DNA of 64,000 nt from Buxus sempervirens (Eukaryota > Streptophyta > Magnoliopsida > Buxales > Buxaceae). This document shows positions 33,509 through 45,199 of this stretch, one piece after another; the stretch's first letter is position 1, and each line of letters starts with the position of its first letter. The stretch spans positions 3,564,835 to 3,628,834 of the forward strand of contig OX387186.1 of assembly GCA_947561395.2 (NCBI GenBank). The letters are read 5' to 3'. The translations under genes were made by a program, and so were the position numbers. Under the pieces are notes generated by a model that saw only the letters and a program-made list of their open reading frames with translations, was not told the origin of the DNA and made no database searches.

Positions 33509-35370
33509 AAGCCAATAAAGCAAATATTGATGTTTCCAGAGTAGCACTATCTGTTCGAAATTGAGGGTCAGGGTGTTATATAATCTATTGTTCTTTTTTT
33601 CAAGCCGAAGCTAGAAGCATTGATCTAAGCTGCTGCTTCTGTCTCCTTCTACCCATTGTAAGTAGTAAGCATATGTAGATACTGCATGGAAGCCTTGGCT
33701 TCCAAGTTCTTAGTTAAGAACCACTGATACAGAATTTCTCTCAGAAACGTTTTGCCCCACTTTGATCTTTTTGGTGAAAAATGTTCAGAGGTGTAGTTGT
33801 ACGGAGCTACTCTCCAGGCATAGTTACCTAGTTCACCCAACAAATGTTATTTTAGATGAGAATAAAATTTTCGTATGGCATCACAAACTGCATCCTCTCC
33901 ACCGGATGGCCATTCGAACGACCCAAGCGCGACACGCGTCCCCCTCTTCCTCTCTCCTTAGCGAACGGCATCCTTAGTTTTCGCCCGTTAGTTTTCGTTT
34001 TCGGCTGTCTCCGTTAGTTTTCGTTTTGGGCCGTTTGAACCGAATGCTTAGTAAGATCCATTAGACTGTGGTTTGCCCGGTCGCATTTCCCCTTCCTATT
34101 GCACCCATGAAACGTGAAACGAATGAAAATTTCAAAACTCCCTCCTTCGTCATTTCCCTTTCCTGTTGCGTCCAAACGACTGAAATTTGTTGATTTCCCC
34201 TGACGTTCGTTGGAGAAGAGAATGGTTGATTTGTCCCACTGATTGCATTCAGGTTGATTAATTGTGCGAGACTGTAGATTCAGTTGCTTTTTCTTCTCCA
34301 TTTGGTTTCCATCGACCTCACAATTCATCTAAATTTAATTGTGTGACACTTTACATTGCGTTTGGATTGATTAAATTTTGTGAAAGAGTTCGTACCTGAC
34401 ATCTTGAGGAATTGCCGGCATTTTGGGAGCTAACGGCTTGAAGGAGTTGCTTCAGAATTGAGTTGTGCGAACGGTGAAGGTCTAAATATTTTTGAAAATG
34501 CATGGAATGAATTATTTGCTTTTTCACTATCAAATAATCTTCAAGTGACATTGTGTTTTTTCGTTTTTTTTTTTATAGTAAGAAAATGAGAATATTATTT
34601 AATTGAAACAACTCGGTCAAAATATCTCCCACGAGCATCATCAAAAGGAGATTGCTCAAAATCAACGCATCTGGCACTTGATTTCCTCCTTCATAGATGT
34701 GTAAGAACTTCATAGTCATGAAACAAGAACACAAGTTCTTAATTTCCTGTGCAATATCTCTAATACTCCATTGAATCAACATTGTCTGATTGTTAAGGAT
34801 TGTAATAAAACAATAAGACATTGTGTTTGTAGTTAGTTGCTAACAGTTGGGTGGGACAACGTAATGGCATAAAGTTATTAAGTTTGAAGTAGTTGTCTAA
34901 TTTTTATCAGATTCTTGCAATCTCCATACCCATCTGGAACAGATTTTTTGTTTGGTGAAACCAAATAATTACTGTTGGAATCCCTGTCCCTAAAAAAAGG
35001 GTAAAGAATAAAAAGAAGAAGAAGAGGAAAAGAAGAAAAAGAATGGGTAAAGTGTTCTCCTTGGATTATTTACGAGATTGGTGCTGGTCCATTGCATTTC
35101 GACATTTGAGTTCCCAAGGAAAGGAAAACAAGAAAGAACTATTTCGGAGTCATGTAACATACATGAATCATGCTTTGTGGATTGTTTGTAGTCCCATATT
35201 GGTGGTTTTACACCCTCTTTGGGTCTACATGTTTAAACTGGAAGTGGTTTCAAGTTTAACCTCATTGGTGTTGACTTTTGACTGAAATTGCAAAGTATGC
35301 TTCATTTTAGAAATTTCAGGTTCAATTAAATATTTAAAGTGCTTAGAATTGTCCCATATAGGAACCCTAC
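33509..35370. other. SRLK2 3' flank, no gene recognised
   Basis: A possible poly(A) signal AATAAA lies near 33515. Around 33960-34030 'gttagttttcg' is repeated. A T-run near 34565 followed by AT-rich sequence to 34820 resembles the 3' end of a LINE on the minus strand, but no domain could be confirmed. Confidence 0.4.
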
Positions 35371-35373
35371 TTA

Positions 35374-36586
35374 GGTGGCGTTTGGTGGGCATTGTAGAAT
35401 CTGGATTCTGATTATAAACCTAAATTCTATATTCCAGATTATATTTTCAGGATTTTAGAATCTAAAAATCCTATTTGGATAAGCAAGATTATGAACTCAA
35501 AATTTTAAACTATAATCTAAAATCATGTTTGGTTGACATTGATTATTGAGATTAAATTTGAAGTTTTTGTATTAAAAATTGCGTAAAAAAATGTAATATA
35601 TATAGAAAATAAATGTCTTATTTAAAATCGTATATATTATTATATAATATGTATATTTTTACATAATATATAAATTTATATATAATAATATTATATATAA
35701 TATAATATAATAATGTTATATTATGTGTATTATAATAATATTATTGTAACATTATATAATACTATTATAATATTATATAATATACATAACAATTATAATA
35801 ATTGCACACTTCTATAATATTATATTATATTATAATATAAATCATATTATAATAATATAATTTATGTTTATTATAACATAAATTTATGTTTATTATATTA
35901 TTATAATAAATTTATTACAATATGAAATTTTAAAATATTATATATATTATAATATTATATTAATATAATTAAAATATTATAAATATAATATTATTAATAA
36001 TATATTATATTATAATATTATTATATTAATGGCAATAAATCAATATAATATGAATTATTAATATTACAATATTAAGTAGGATATATTAATATATTATTAT
36101 ATTTTAATATATTAATATTATATTAATATATTAAATATTATCATATATTATAATAATATATTAAATTTATTATAATATTATGATTATAAAATATGTTTAT
36201 TATATTAACATAATATGAAATATTAATATTATGACATTAAATATAATATACTAATATATTAATATATTTTAAAATATTAATATTAATATATTAAATTTAT
36301 TATAATATTATAATATATTACATTATAATACTTTTAACGTTATTATTTATTATAATATGTTTTATATAATCTGTTATACATTATCTCTAGAAACACAGAT
36401 TTTGAAAATTTAAGCACCAATGTCCATAATCCCTATAATCACCAAAACAGTAGATACTGATTATGGGCTTGATTATGCAATTGGATAGTAGAATCCGACC
36501 TTAAAATCTCAACCAAACACGGCTTTTAGATTATGAAATCAAATTCAAGTGTAATCCAGATTCTATAATACCCACCAAACACCCCC
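35374..36586. mobile_element. Tourist-like (PIF/Harbinger-type) element with AT-repeat core
   Basis: Left end 'GGTGGCGTTTGGTGGGCATT' and reverse complement of the right end 'GGGGGTGTTTGGTGGGTATT' form a terminal inverted repeat that continues through 'TAGAATCTGGATT'. The 3-bp flanks are TTA on both sides (35371-35373 and 36587-36589). The interior (35600-36380) is almost pure A/T with overlapping 'taatatatta' words, suggesting expansion of AT microsatellites after insertion. No coding capacity. Confidence 0.75.
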
Positions 36587-36589
36587 TTA

Positions 36590-36926
36590 GGCTTATATAT
36601 TTAGTGAATTTAGTTTCTCATTTTTATTAATTGTCCATTTGTTATTATTATTCTTTACAAGCGGCTTGATCATGTGCTCGTGTATGAGTAATGCTTATTT
36701 TCTTCTCCATTTAATTAAACCTTTATTTTATTTAATTGTTTTTTTTGTTCAATTTGAATGTACCATGGCTTGATCATCTTGGATGTTAATTACTTCGTGA
36801 ATGTTGTTTATCCATTGTATTTGTTGGTTTTAAGAAGGATGAAACAAACCTGGCCTCTTATGATCTTTCATTTTAAGTTTGGTTATTTGCTTATACAATA
36901 ATAAGGGTTTTATATGTAAACAGAAA
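36590..36926. other. 5' flank of FAR1-related pseudogene B
   Basis: AT-rich, no feature recognised. An AG at 36918-36919 ('tgtaaacag') could be an intron acceptor for a lost upstream exon, as at the intact gene A. Confidence 0.3.
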
Positions 36927-36931
36927 ACACA

Positions 36932-39408
36932 ATGGAAATGGATAGTGGGGAGGACATGTCATCTAGATCAATTGATGGTATTGAAGACACCATCGATGAG
37001 GATGTTGATGGTTTGCAAGAATCAATACAGACAGCATATTTACCAAAGATTGGGATGGTGTTTGATTCAGATCAGAAGACGACGCACATCAGTTTTATAA
37101 TGAGTATGCAAGATGAACTGGTTTCGGAACGAGAAAAGACTTACAGCATAAGCATCAACGTACGGGCATCCTCTTGGATAGGGTTTTTTGTTGCTCAAAG
37201 GAAGATTATCGTCGGACAGATAAAAGGGATATGACGGTTGTAAAACATCGTGCAGATACAAGGACTGGGTGCAATGCAAGAATAAAAATTGTATTGGAAG
37301 TGAGTGGAAAATATATAATTACACAGTTCGATTAGAGGCATAATCATGAGTTGCTTTTGCCAAGCATGGTCCATATGTTACAATCGCATCGGAAAGTAAC
37401 AGAGGCTCAGGCAGCTGAAATTGATCTTACAGATTCGACAGGGATACAACCCAAGAGAACTGTCAAAATGATGAGAAGGGAAGTAAGCGGTGTTGAATGC
37501 CTAGGATTCATGCGGGTAGACTGTCAGAATTATTTGTGGTCTAAACGTAGGGTGGCCATGCAACAGGGAGATGCAGGAGCCTTATTGGAATACTTTCAAA
37601 GAAAACAATCGGAAGATGCATCCTTTTTCTATGCCATTCAGTTAGATGAAGACGATCTTATTAGTAACATATTTTGGGCTGATTCTGGGATGATGGCAGA
37701 TTATACTTACTTTGGTGACGTGGTTTGTTTTGACACCACATATAGAACAAACAAGTATGGTAGATCATTCGGGTTATTTGTTGGTGTTAATCATCACAGA
37801 CAAACCAAAATCTTTGGCGCTGCCCTATTATATGATGAAAGCGTTCAGACATTCAGTTGGTTATTTGAAAGCTTTGTAAGAGCTATGTTTGGTAAGAGAC
37901 CGAAGACAATTCTCACAGATCATGACCAAGCTATGACGAGTGCAATAGCTTCGGTGCTTCTAGATACATTCCATTGCTTCTGTGTTTGGCACATGTTCCA
38001 AAATGCTGCAAAGCATCTTAGCGATGTGTTTAACCGTGAGAAATCGTTCGCAAAAGATTTTAGTAGATGTGTTTATGAGTATGAAGACGATGAGGAATTC
38101 ATAGAATCATGGAACACAATAATTAACAAATATGATTTATCCTCGAATAGATGGTTGAAAGCAAAGTTTGAGGAAAATGAGAAATGGTCTCTAGAATATG
38201 GAAGGAACACGTTCTGTGCAAACATGAGTACGACACAAAGGTCCGAGAGCATGAATGCTTCACTGAAAACTCATCTATAGAGGCAAAAGGATTTATTGCG
38301 ATTCTTGGGGCGCTTCGATGAATTATTGGATGATAGGCGGTATGAGGAACTGAGGGCTGATTGTAAGATGATAAATAGTACTCCTACGTTGCTGATAGAG
38401 GGAAATCAAATGTTGGAATGTGCACAAAACGTCTACATAGAAGAAATCCTTGAATTAGTTCGCAAAGAAGTACTTGATGGTGTCCTTAATTGTGAGATGT
38501 ATGTTTGTGGGGAAGTTGGCGGAGTGGTTGAGTATAAAGTCACTAATGATGCCGCACGAAGAGTTCGTCAACATACTTTTACATTAGATCGCGAAACTAC
38601 TTCAGTCAATTGTAGCTGTAAGAAATTTGAATTCAGTGGCATATTGTGCAGTCATGCATTTTATATTCTTCGTGCTAATAGGATAAAGAAGATACTTGAT
38701 TAATATATCTTGAAAAGATGGATTAAAGATGCAAAGAGTGGTTTGGTTGCATATGAAGAAGGGACTGTTGTTGAGGAGGACTCCAAAGCAGCAATTGGGA
38801 GGAGGTTTAGGGAATTGTGTCGCATGTTTGTCCAAGCTGCAAGGAAGGCTTCACTGCATGAAGAGTCCTCTGCTTTTGCAAGTGATCTGGTTAAAAAAAT
38901 TGAATGTGGGGTGAATAGAATAGTAAAAGAAAAAAACAAAGCTAGAGATATGGATGATATATCAAGAAAAGAGGGAATTCAAAGTGAAGTTCGAAGGGTG
39001 AATGTTTTACAAGCAAATTCTTAGCCAGATTGCACACTTCTAAATAGTGTTGGGGACAATAGTGTTAGGGACAATGATTCTCCAGCTACCGGTGTTAATG
39101 ATACGGAGATCCTTTCAAGGGCAAAAGGTATTAAAAAGAAGCTAAGGGGTGGTCAGGTTGGTTCAAGTGTTCGTAGGCAAAAAGGTGCGTTGGAACAATC
39201 TATCAAGCGTACACGGAAGAAAGCAAAACAAGCAGTCAATGAGTCAGGAGAGGAAACCATGAACCAAACAGAGGTTGCAGCAACTTTTGGGGTGTTTACC
39301 TCTAATAGCCAATCTACTCAGAGTTCTTGCACTCCACTAACACCTTATATGAAGGATGCATTTATGATGGCTATTGCGCCGTTGACTCCACATACTCCAG
39401 CAGTGCAG
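36932..39408 (+). pseudogene. FAR1/FHY3-related (FRS) transposase pseudogene, unit B
   Basis: Same family and domain order as 19560-22295. The N-terminus ('PKIGMVFDSD') enters the FAR1 DNA-binding domain, then the frame shifts. TGA and TAG interrupt the domain near 37106 and 37332. The MULE transposase domain (37351-38280) is well kept: 'VVCFDTTYRTN', 'LTDHDQAM', 'CVWHMFQNAAKHL'. A TAG at 38278 and a TAA at 38701, where gene A has Gln in 'SQYILKRW', interrupt the rest. The SWIM finger ('CSCKKFEFSGILCSHAF') is intact. A further TAG follows near 39022. Basic 'KRTRKKAK' and the tail run to a donor GT near 39409. Several stops fit C-to-T changes. It is dead but recent enough to align easily. Confidence 0.88.
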
Positions 39409-40767
39409 GTATACTTTACTCCATTATTATTATTATTTTTTTGCAAACAACCCCAGTCTTGGTGTTTCTTCTAAGGCAACTGACAAAATATGTAGTCATA
39501 GTTTGCTTCCAACCAAATGTCACAAGGTGCTGTTGTTGATCATAGGATTTTGGCCTAGGGTCTTCTAGGGAATTATGGCTTCACTCAGATGCTGCAAGTA
39601 ATAGTTCAAATTTCTTGACTTACAATCAATAATTTACAAAGTTGTAATAATAAAATTATCGTTTTTGCAACCATTTGTGTTGCACCATGGCAATCCACCG
39701 AATGCAAGCACACAAAGGGACAACCTATAGTATTAGTTGAATACTTCCAGTTGTGAATACTCTAACTTGCTCTTGCCGTTTCATTTTATCAAGTCACTTG
39801 TTTGCAATGATTCTTGCCCCGACTCAGATGTAATGATTCTTGCCCCATAGCTTTGCAGCTTGGATTTGTTTGAACCTGCTCCTATTGTTTTCTTTTGTCC
39901 TTCTCCTCGGTCCTAATTGTTAGCCTCATATGGGTTCATTATTGAACTTGAGTTAAGAAGTAAATTTAGTAATTAAAGGAGCATAGACGTGTGAGTTTGT
40001 GTGATACTTTGAATTTTATCTTGTATAGATATTCATCTTATTGGCTTGCTTCAATGTATTCTTAATTAGTTAGACAACTGACAATTACAGGTTGTTTGAG
40101 TTTGTGTGATACTTTGCATGTGTCTGATGATTTGTTTTATGCACTCATCCTCTACTTGTGGAATTATCCAACAACTCAGAATCAAGACATTTATCATATT
40201 TCAGCCTGTTGTTCAGTTTTAGCAGTAAATTCTTGAAATTAATTTATTTTAGGCAATAGCTTGGTTTTTTATTTGGGACTTGTATTGGCAAAAATTTATG
40301 AATTACCAAGTCAAAGTATTGTTGGTCCGCATTTGTGGCATCTCTTGACTACATTCACATGTATCTATCCAACCGATTTCATCTACGGCATTTTTACGGC
40401 GTCAATCACAAAACGCCGTGTCGATAAGACACGAGACCTTCGTTCGTGTTTACACTGCTCAACCAAGATGAATCGTAAACCAATTTCCAAACAGAGTAAG
40501 CAAAATATTGCATGGTGAGAACAAAACAATTTTTTTAAGAAGCACGCTTAGTGTGCTAAATTTGCAAGAGTGCAAGCCACTAATGGAGTACAACGTTAAA
40601 TAAAAATAAAAATAAAAACCTAGCATTTGGCCACAAAATACAGCAAATCAAGGCCACGACAAAAAATTAAAATTTCTGCTCCCCTCCCTGCATCAGTATG
40701 CCTTACTTTCTTCATCGTCATCATCCCCGTTTTCATCCTATTGATCTTGGTTAAGGTACAGTTGAAG
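39409..40767. other. Spacer between the two convergent genes of unit B
   Basis: No gene recognised. The beginning probably holds the last introns of the FRS pseudogene. The region 40250-40500 has an open frame (40261-40518) without family resemblance. No GGTACC clusters are seen here, unlike unit A. Confidence 0.4.
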
Positions 40768-41817
40768 TTACGACACTGCTCCCTGTAACTCTGCAAGCTG
40801 CCGGCTTTGCATCTCTTGGGTAGATCGGATCAACGCCATTTCTGTGCGCGATTGTTGCTGGACTTCATAAATCCTTGACAAATAATCCACAACGGCGGGT
40901 GGATCAAATGAAGGAGTAGCCGAAGATGAACCATAATGGGAGGTTCCAGACCCGGAAGATGATTCACGACGTGGACGAAGAGCACCAGCCCGAGTAGCAG
41001 CAGTAGTATGCGCAACACTTTGTGCTACGGTGGTAGGCCCAATAGGCAGTGGAAGCACTAGAGGTGGCTCAATATCTGGGATTACTACGCCAAGTCCTTG
41101 CATGAGTCGGGTAATGAGGCAAGGAAATATAAGTTTTCGCTTCCGTTTGATGTTCAGTACAATGTGTAGCATGGAACGAACCATTTGGGAAGGGAGGTCT
41201 ATTGAATGACCTTGGAGTAATGCATAAAAGAAGTGAAGTCTCCCGAGTGGGAGGGTATGTAAATGACCCACTGGGCATATGTTGGTGCTTATAATCCGAA
41301 GAATAACCGACCGATGAGTTGGAAGATTATCAACCACTAGATGTGTTCCACGGAAAGGGGTAGTGCTGTTACACACAAAAGATGCCATATGATCAGGTGA
41401 AGGGGTGTCGGCTTCATGATAAGGATATTGAGGCTCAAGCACTCTGGGTATCCCTAATATCTGGGAGATGACATCAGGGGTGATCGAAATTGTTTGACCG
41501 TGAAAATACACTTTGAATTTCGGAGGGGTAAGGGACCAACCATACATGTTTGCATAGAACTCCTGAACAAGGATGGCTTGAGGAGCAGGAAGATTTTTGA
41601 GCAAAGGTTGCCAACCCCTTGAAGTAAAAACCGAAGTAATATCGGGATCAAGCTCCTTGATTATTACCTCCTGCTCTAACAGAAGAGTCCGGTTGTGAAG
41701 TTGTTGACGAAACCTCAACTGCACATGGTGGTCAAAAAATATTTCTTCATCTACCTCAATAGGTTGTATGTTAGACGTAGACCCTCTGGTGGTTTTGCGT
41801 CTTTTAGGCATCTGCAT
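40768..41817 (-). CDS. Putative plant transposon protein (PF20167-like), unit B
   Basis: A 349-aa frame. Two possible ATGs (41817 and 41811) give M-Q-M-P-K; the second, MPKRRK, is like the MPRTK start of the unit A protein. The domain is clear: 'FYANMYGWSLTPPKFKVYF', 'ISITPDVISQILGIPRV', a 'THLVVDNLPTHRSVILRIIS' block and 'LPLGRLHFFYAL'. The C-terminus is a predicted coiled coil ('YEVQQQSRTEMALIRSTQEM'). It is uninterrupted although its FRS partner is dead. It lies 1.4 kb from that partner, convergent, as in unit A. Confidence 0.7.
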   Translation of the reverse strand: MQMPKRRKTTRGSTSNIQPIEVDEEIFFDHHVQLRFRQQLHNRTLLLEQEVIIKELDPDITSVFTSRGWQPLLKNLPAPQAILVQEFYANMYGWSLTPPKFKVYFHGQTISITPDVISQILGIPRVLEPQYPYHEADTPSPDHMASFVCNSTTPFRGTHLVVDNLPTHRSVILRIISTNICPVGHLHTLPLGRLHFFYALLQGHSIDLPSQMVRSMLHIVLNIKRKRKLIFPCLITRLMQGLGVVIPDIEPPLVLPLPIGPTTVAQSVAHTTAATRAGALRPRRESSSGSGTSHYGSSSATPSFDPPAVVDYLSRIYEVQQQSRTEMALIRSTQEMQSRQLAELQGAVS

Positions 41818-42290
41818 TAACAGTATAGTATTAGATCTCGATGAAAAGAAATGTTGAGAAGCACATATTCAATCAATGGAACAAGGAGAAAGGAAATATA
41901 ACAAAAATAAAATAAATAAGATGAAATCGGTTAAAATATATATATATATATATTTCTTTCTTATTCCTTTGATTACAATCGTTATTTTTTGCCGTCATCC
42001 AAAGTTACATTGTTAAGTACTGTGATTAGGTCTTTCCGTTTAAAAAATTTTTAGAGAAAAAACGACAAGAGTCATCTTCTTCAACGTATAAACCATCCTA
42101 AATGAAATCCTAAAACATGGAATAAAGATTAAAAGATAAACCCCACGTACCTTGGACGAACACAAAAATGCCCTGGATCCAATCCCAAGCACAACTTCAA
42201 AAATGCTTGGCGAAACGACTTCGAATAGTGGAAGGAGTGGCGGTTTGATGGTTGCAACTAGGAGAAAAGAAGGGTGCGCGCATGTTTTTA
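41818..42290. other. Upstream region of the unit B transposon-protein gene
   Basis: A short TA microsatellite (about 41936-41952) and otherwise unremarkable AT-rich DNA. It may contain the promoter of the minus-strand gene. Confidence 0.4.
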
Positions 42291-42299
42291 GGGTTCTTT

Positions 42300-42540
42300 T
42301 TTTTTTAAATTACGACGTGATGCTCGAACGGGCGGAAATCGCGTCACTCTCGGGTTGTCTGAGTTTTTTTTCAGTTTTGCCTTGATGCTCGAGCAGCCCA
42401 AAATTGTGCAAAAAGCGTCACTCTCTGGTTTGTGCATAGAATGCTTGACGCTCGAGCGCGCGCAAAACGCTCCAAAATTTTTGAAAACCTTGCCCAAATT
42501 GGCACCTCCCGCTCGAGCGTGCGGAAATCGTCACACTTGT
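42300..42540. repeat. CTCGAGCG-type motif array
   Basis: Four spaced copies of GCTCGA(A/G)C(G) with linked words 'ggaaatcg' and 'tcactctc(g/t)gg' in a 60-70 bp period. Similar self-complementary CpG arrays occur at 53534-53870 (CTCGAGC) and 56970-57325 (GTTCGAACG). Confidence 0.6.
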
Positions 42541-42570
42541 CTTTTTTTTTCAATCTTTACGAATTTAAGG

Positions 42571-43222
42571 CCCAGGCATAGTTGGACTTGTAATTGAGCA
42601 TGGTTGGACTTGTAACAGGCATGGTTGGACTTGTAACTGGGCATGGTTCGACTTGTAACAGGCATGGTTGGACTTGTAACTGGGCATGGTTCGACTTGTA
42701 ATAGGGCATGGTTCGACTTGTAATAGGCATGGTTGGACTTGTAACTGGGCATGGTTCGACTTATAACAGGCATGGTTCGACTTGTAACTGGGCATTGTTG
42801 GACTTGTAACAGGCTTGGTTGGACTTGTAATTGGGCATGGTTGGACTTGTACCTGAGCATGGTTGGACTTGTAACAGGCATGGTTGGACTTGTAACTGGG
42901 CATGGTTCGACTTGTAACAGGCATGGTTGGACTTGTAACTGGGCATGGTTCGACTTGTAACTGGCATGGTTGGACTTGTAACTGGGCATGTTTGGACTTG
43001 TAACTGGGCATGGTTGGACTTGTAACAGGCATGGTTGGACTTGTAACTAGGCATGGTTGGACTTGTAACTGAGCATGGTTGGACTTGTAACTGGGAATGG
43101 TTGGACTTGTAACTGGGCATGGTTCGACTTGTAACTGAGCATGGTTGGACTTGTAATAGGGCATGGTTGGACTTGTAACAAGCATAGTGAGACTTGTAAC
43201 GGGGCATGGTGGGACTTGTAAC
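42571..43222. repeat. 22-bp minisatellite, unit 'ggacttgtaactgggcatggtt'
   Basis: About 30 tandem units of 21-22 bp. The core 'acttgtaactgggc' is the same as in the minisatellite of the palindrome at 49793-51040, though the linker differs ('atggttgg' here, 'ttgagagg' there). Long frames that repeat QLQVQPC-like peptides are by-products of the repeat. Confidence 0.9.
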
Positions 43223-43499
43223 ATGACAGTGCTTCATCCTGTTCTCCTTACAATGGTGGTTTTGCTTCGTAATGATAATTTTGATTACCAGAAAATTATA
43301 TAGCCAAAAAATGGGAATAGGATGAAAATGATATAGCCTAAAATTACGTACAAATATAGTGACGTTAAAAGGAAAGATAAATGCTGTATAATAGAAAAGC
43401 GCTGTCATGGCAATACAAAGAAATAAGTGAAAAATGAGATTGCTAATATTGCAAATTTACAATTGTCTTCCTCTCACAGATAGAGACAGAAATTTACAA

Positions 43500-44671
43500 C
43501 CATCTTCACTCGTTAGCAAAAGAAATTTACAAACAATTTAATGTACAAGTTCTCTACGGACAATCTTCCGTTGTACTTGGATGTTTAAGATGGCCTTCAG
43601 CTTCTTCACCTTGCTATCAAACCAGGAATGCCAGAGTAGTGAATCATACCTATAAACAATGCAATCATAAATTTATATACGGACCTTAATATTATTAGTT
43701 TCAAATAACCTTGTTATTGAACATTTGACAGATAGGCCTTACCTTTTCGGCTTCTTCGACTTCATCAGTCTCCTCCACATTTGTGTTTGCTGCCTTAGAT
43801 AGAACGATGTCCCGCACTTGGTTTGAAGGGTGCTTAACCAAGTCAACAAGGAACTTATCCCTAAAGTGTGTGATATTACTTTGAATTCATAGAAGCCGTA
43901 CTTGTGTGTTACTAGCGACGTACTTGCTAACTATAATTATAAAAAAACATTTAAGTAATATGCGTACTTGATCAAATGCTGGAGACAAGGTGTTGCCATC
44001 CCACACCTCCATGAATTTCATCATGAAGACACCACAATCATACCTAACGGTATATAATCACATCACTTCTAAGAAGCTAACATATGTATGAAGCGAAACA
44101 AACCTAGGTATGAAGTGAAACAAACCTAATGGCTTACCCGTTGGTTTGGTTTGGGACCTTAACCTGCTGCAACTCCCACAGTAAAAGTGGAAATTCATCA
44201 CCACCTCCGAAGCACTGTAAGATCTTATCCAACATTTTGATCTACAAGTGATGAAGCGAGTGTCAATATGATAAGTGTTGTAAATGGTATGAGAAAATTT
44301 CATTAATATAAAAATTACCCGTGTTTCAATTATCGATCGATGTCCCGCATGACGCTCCCCATCCATTGAGTCAAGCACCTCCACTCTCCACTCTTTTAGG
44401 TTTGCAACTAAAAGAAACCAATGATTGTGCAGATATATGGGAACAAAAATCTACATACAAGTAAGACAACCTTATAAGTAAAAACTGATTATAGACTGCT
44501 AAGTAAGGATAAAAGCATAAAAAATTTGAAACAAATCACTTGTGAAGGTGGCACATTGCATCCCAAGAAACTTACAAGATTGCATGCAACCACTGAATAC
44601 CCTTGTCGCCCTGGATCGAAGTAAGGATGCAAGGCTTCAGTGGAACCACGATCAATATTCATTATCCACTC
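43500..44671 (-). pseudogene. Ulp1-like (C48) cysteine peptidase gene fragment, 5'-truncated
   Basis: On the minus strand at least five exons with good GT-AG borders can be read: 44576-44671, about 44319-44400, 44138-44241, 43968-44043 and 43743-43860, then a last exon near 43500-43652. Exon 43968-44043 encodes 'YDCGVFMMKFMEVWDG', which carries the catalytic Cys block of Ulp1/SENP peptidases. Downstream exons encode 'RDKFLVDLVKHPSNQVRDI' and an acidic stretch. The catalytic His/Asp segment was not found, so the 5' half is missing or too diverged. Ulp1-like genes are known passengers of plant Mutator-like and CACTA elements. Its position beside unit B fits that. Confidence 0.6.
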
Positions 44672-44975
44672 CTGCATAATATATGGAAGGAAATTTTATT
44701 CATTAGTCTGGCTTTGAACAACAATATTTGTACATTCATAATGACTACTAGTGCTATCACAAAAAGTCCTTACACAAACATATATGGGGCAATAATGTTG
44801 GCTGACTTTGCAGCTAGTCGACAATTGTTGGTTCTTCATAAGACATACTTTGAAAGCATTGATAGCCTATAAAAAATTACCATGAGCGATGACATTTAAA
44901 TTGAACAACTAATATATTATTCACAAGATAGGCTTTGCATACCACACTATTAACATGTTTGTTGTCTAACAAACA
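44672..44975. other. No gene recognised; possible further Ulp1-like exons
   Basis: Sequence upstream of the Ulp1-like fragment on the minus strand. I could not find the catalytic His motif here. Confidence 0.3.
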
Positions 44976-44979
44976 TGTC

Positions 44980-45195
44980 AATTCAGATTTCCCTTCGTCA
45001 CCAAATTGCTTGCCATGTTTATCTCTTTACATGCTTTATTTGTTTTGCAATTTGGGTGACTTGCTTCTTAGTAATTATTTTGAGGATTTGTTCATGCCTA
45101 TTAATTAAGGACTTGTCTTTAATTAATAGAAATTTTTTTATTCCGCTGTGCTACACCTATTCACCCCCCCCCCCCCCCCCCCTCCCTCTAGGTGT
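44980..45195 (+). mobile_element. LTR-retrotransposon-like fragment with a run of 19 C
   Basis: This segment is the reverse complement relative of 56310-56490: 'gtcaccaaattgcttg', 'ttaattaagaacttgt'-like words and 'cacctattcacccccc'. The last word ends in an uninterrupted run of 19 C (45164-45182), then 'tccctctaggtgttgt'. The family could not be determined. Confidence 0.45.
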
Positions 45196-45199
45196 TGTT

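Noticed and set aside
42531..43408. Frames of 152-219 codons repeating QLQVQPCLLQV/VTSPTMPSYKSNHA
   Set aside because: The 22-bp minisatellite is free of stops in several frames, so the peptides are a repeat artefact.
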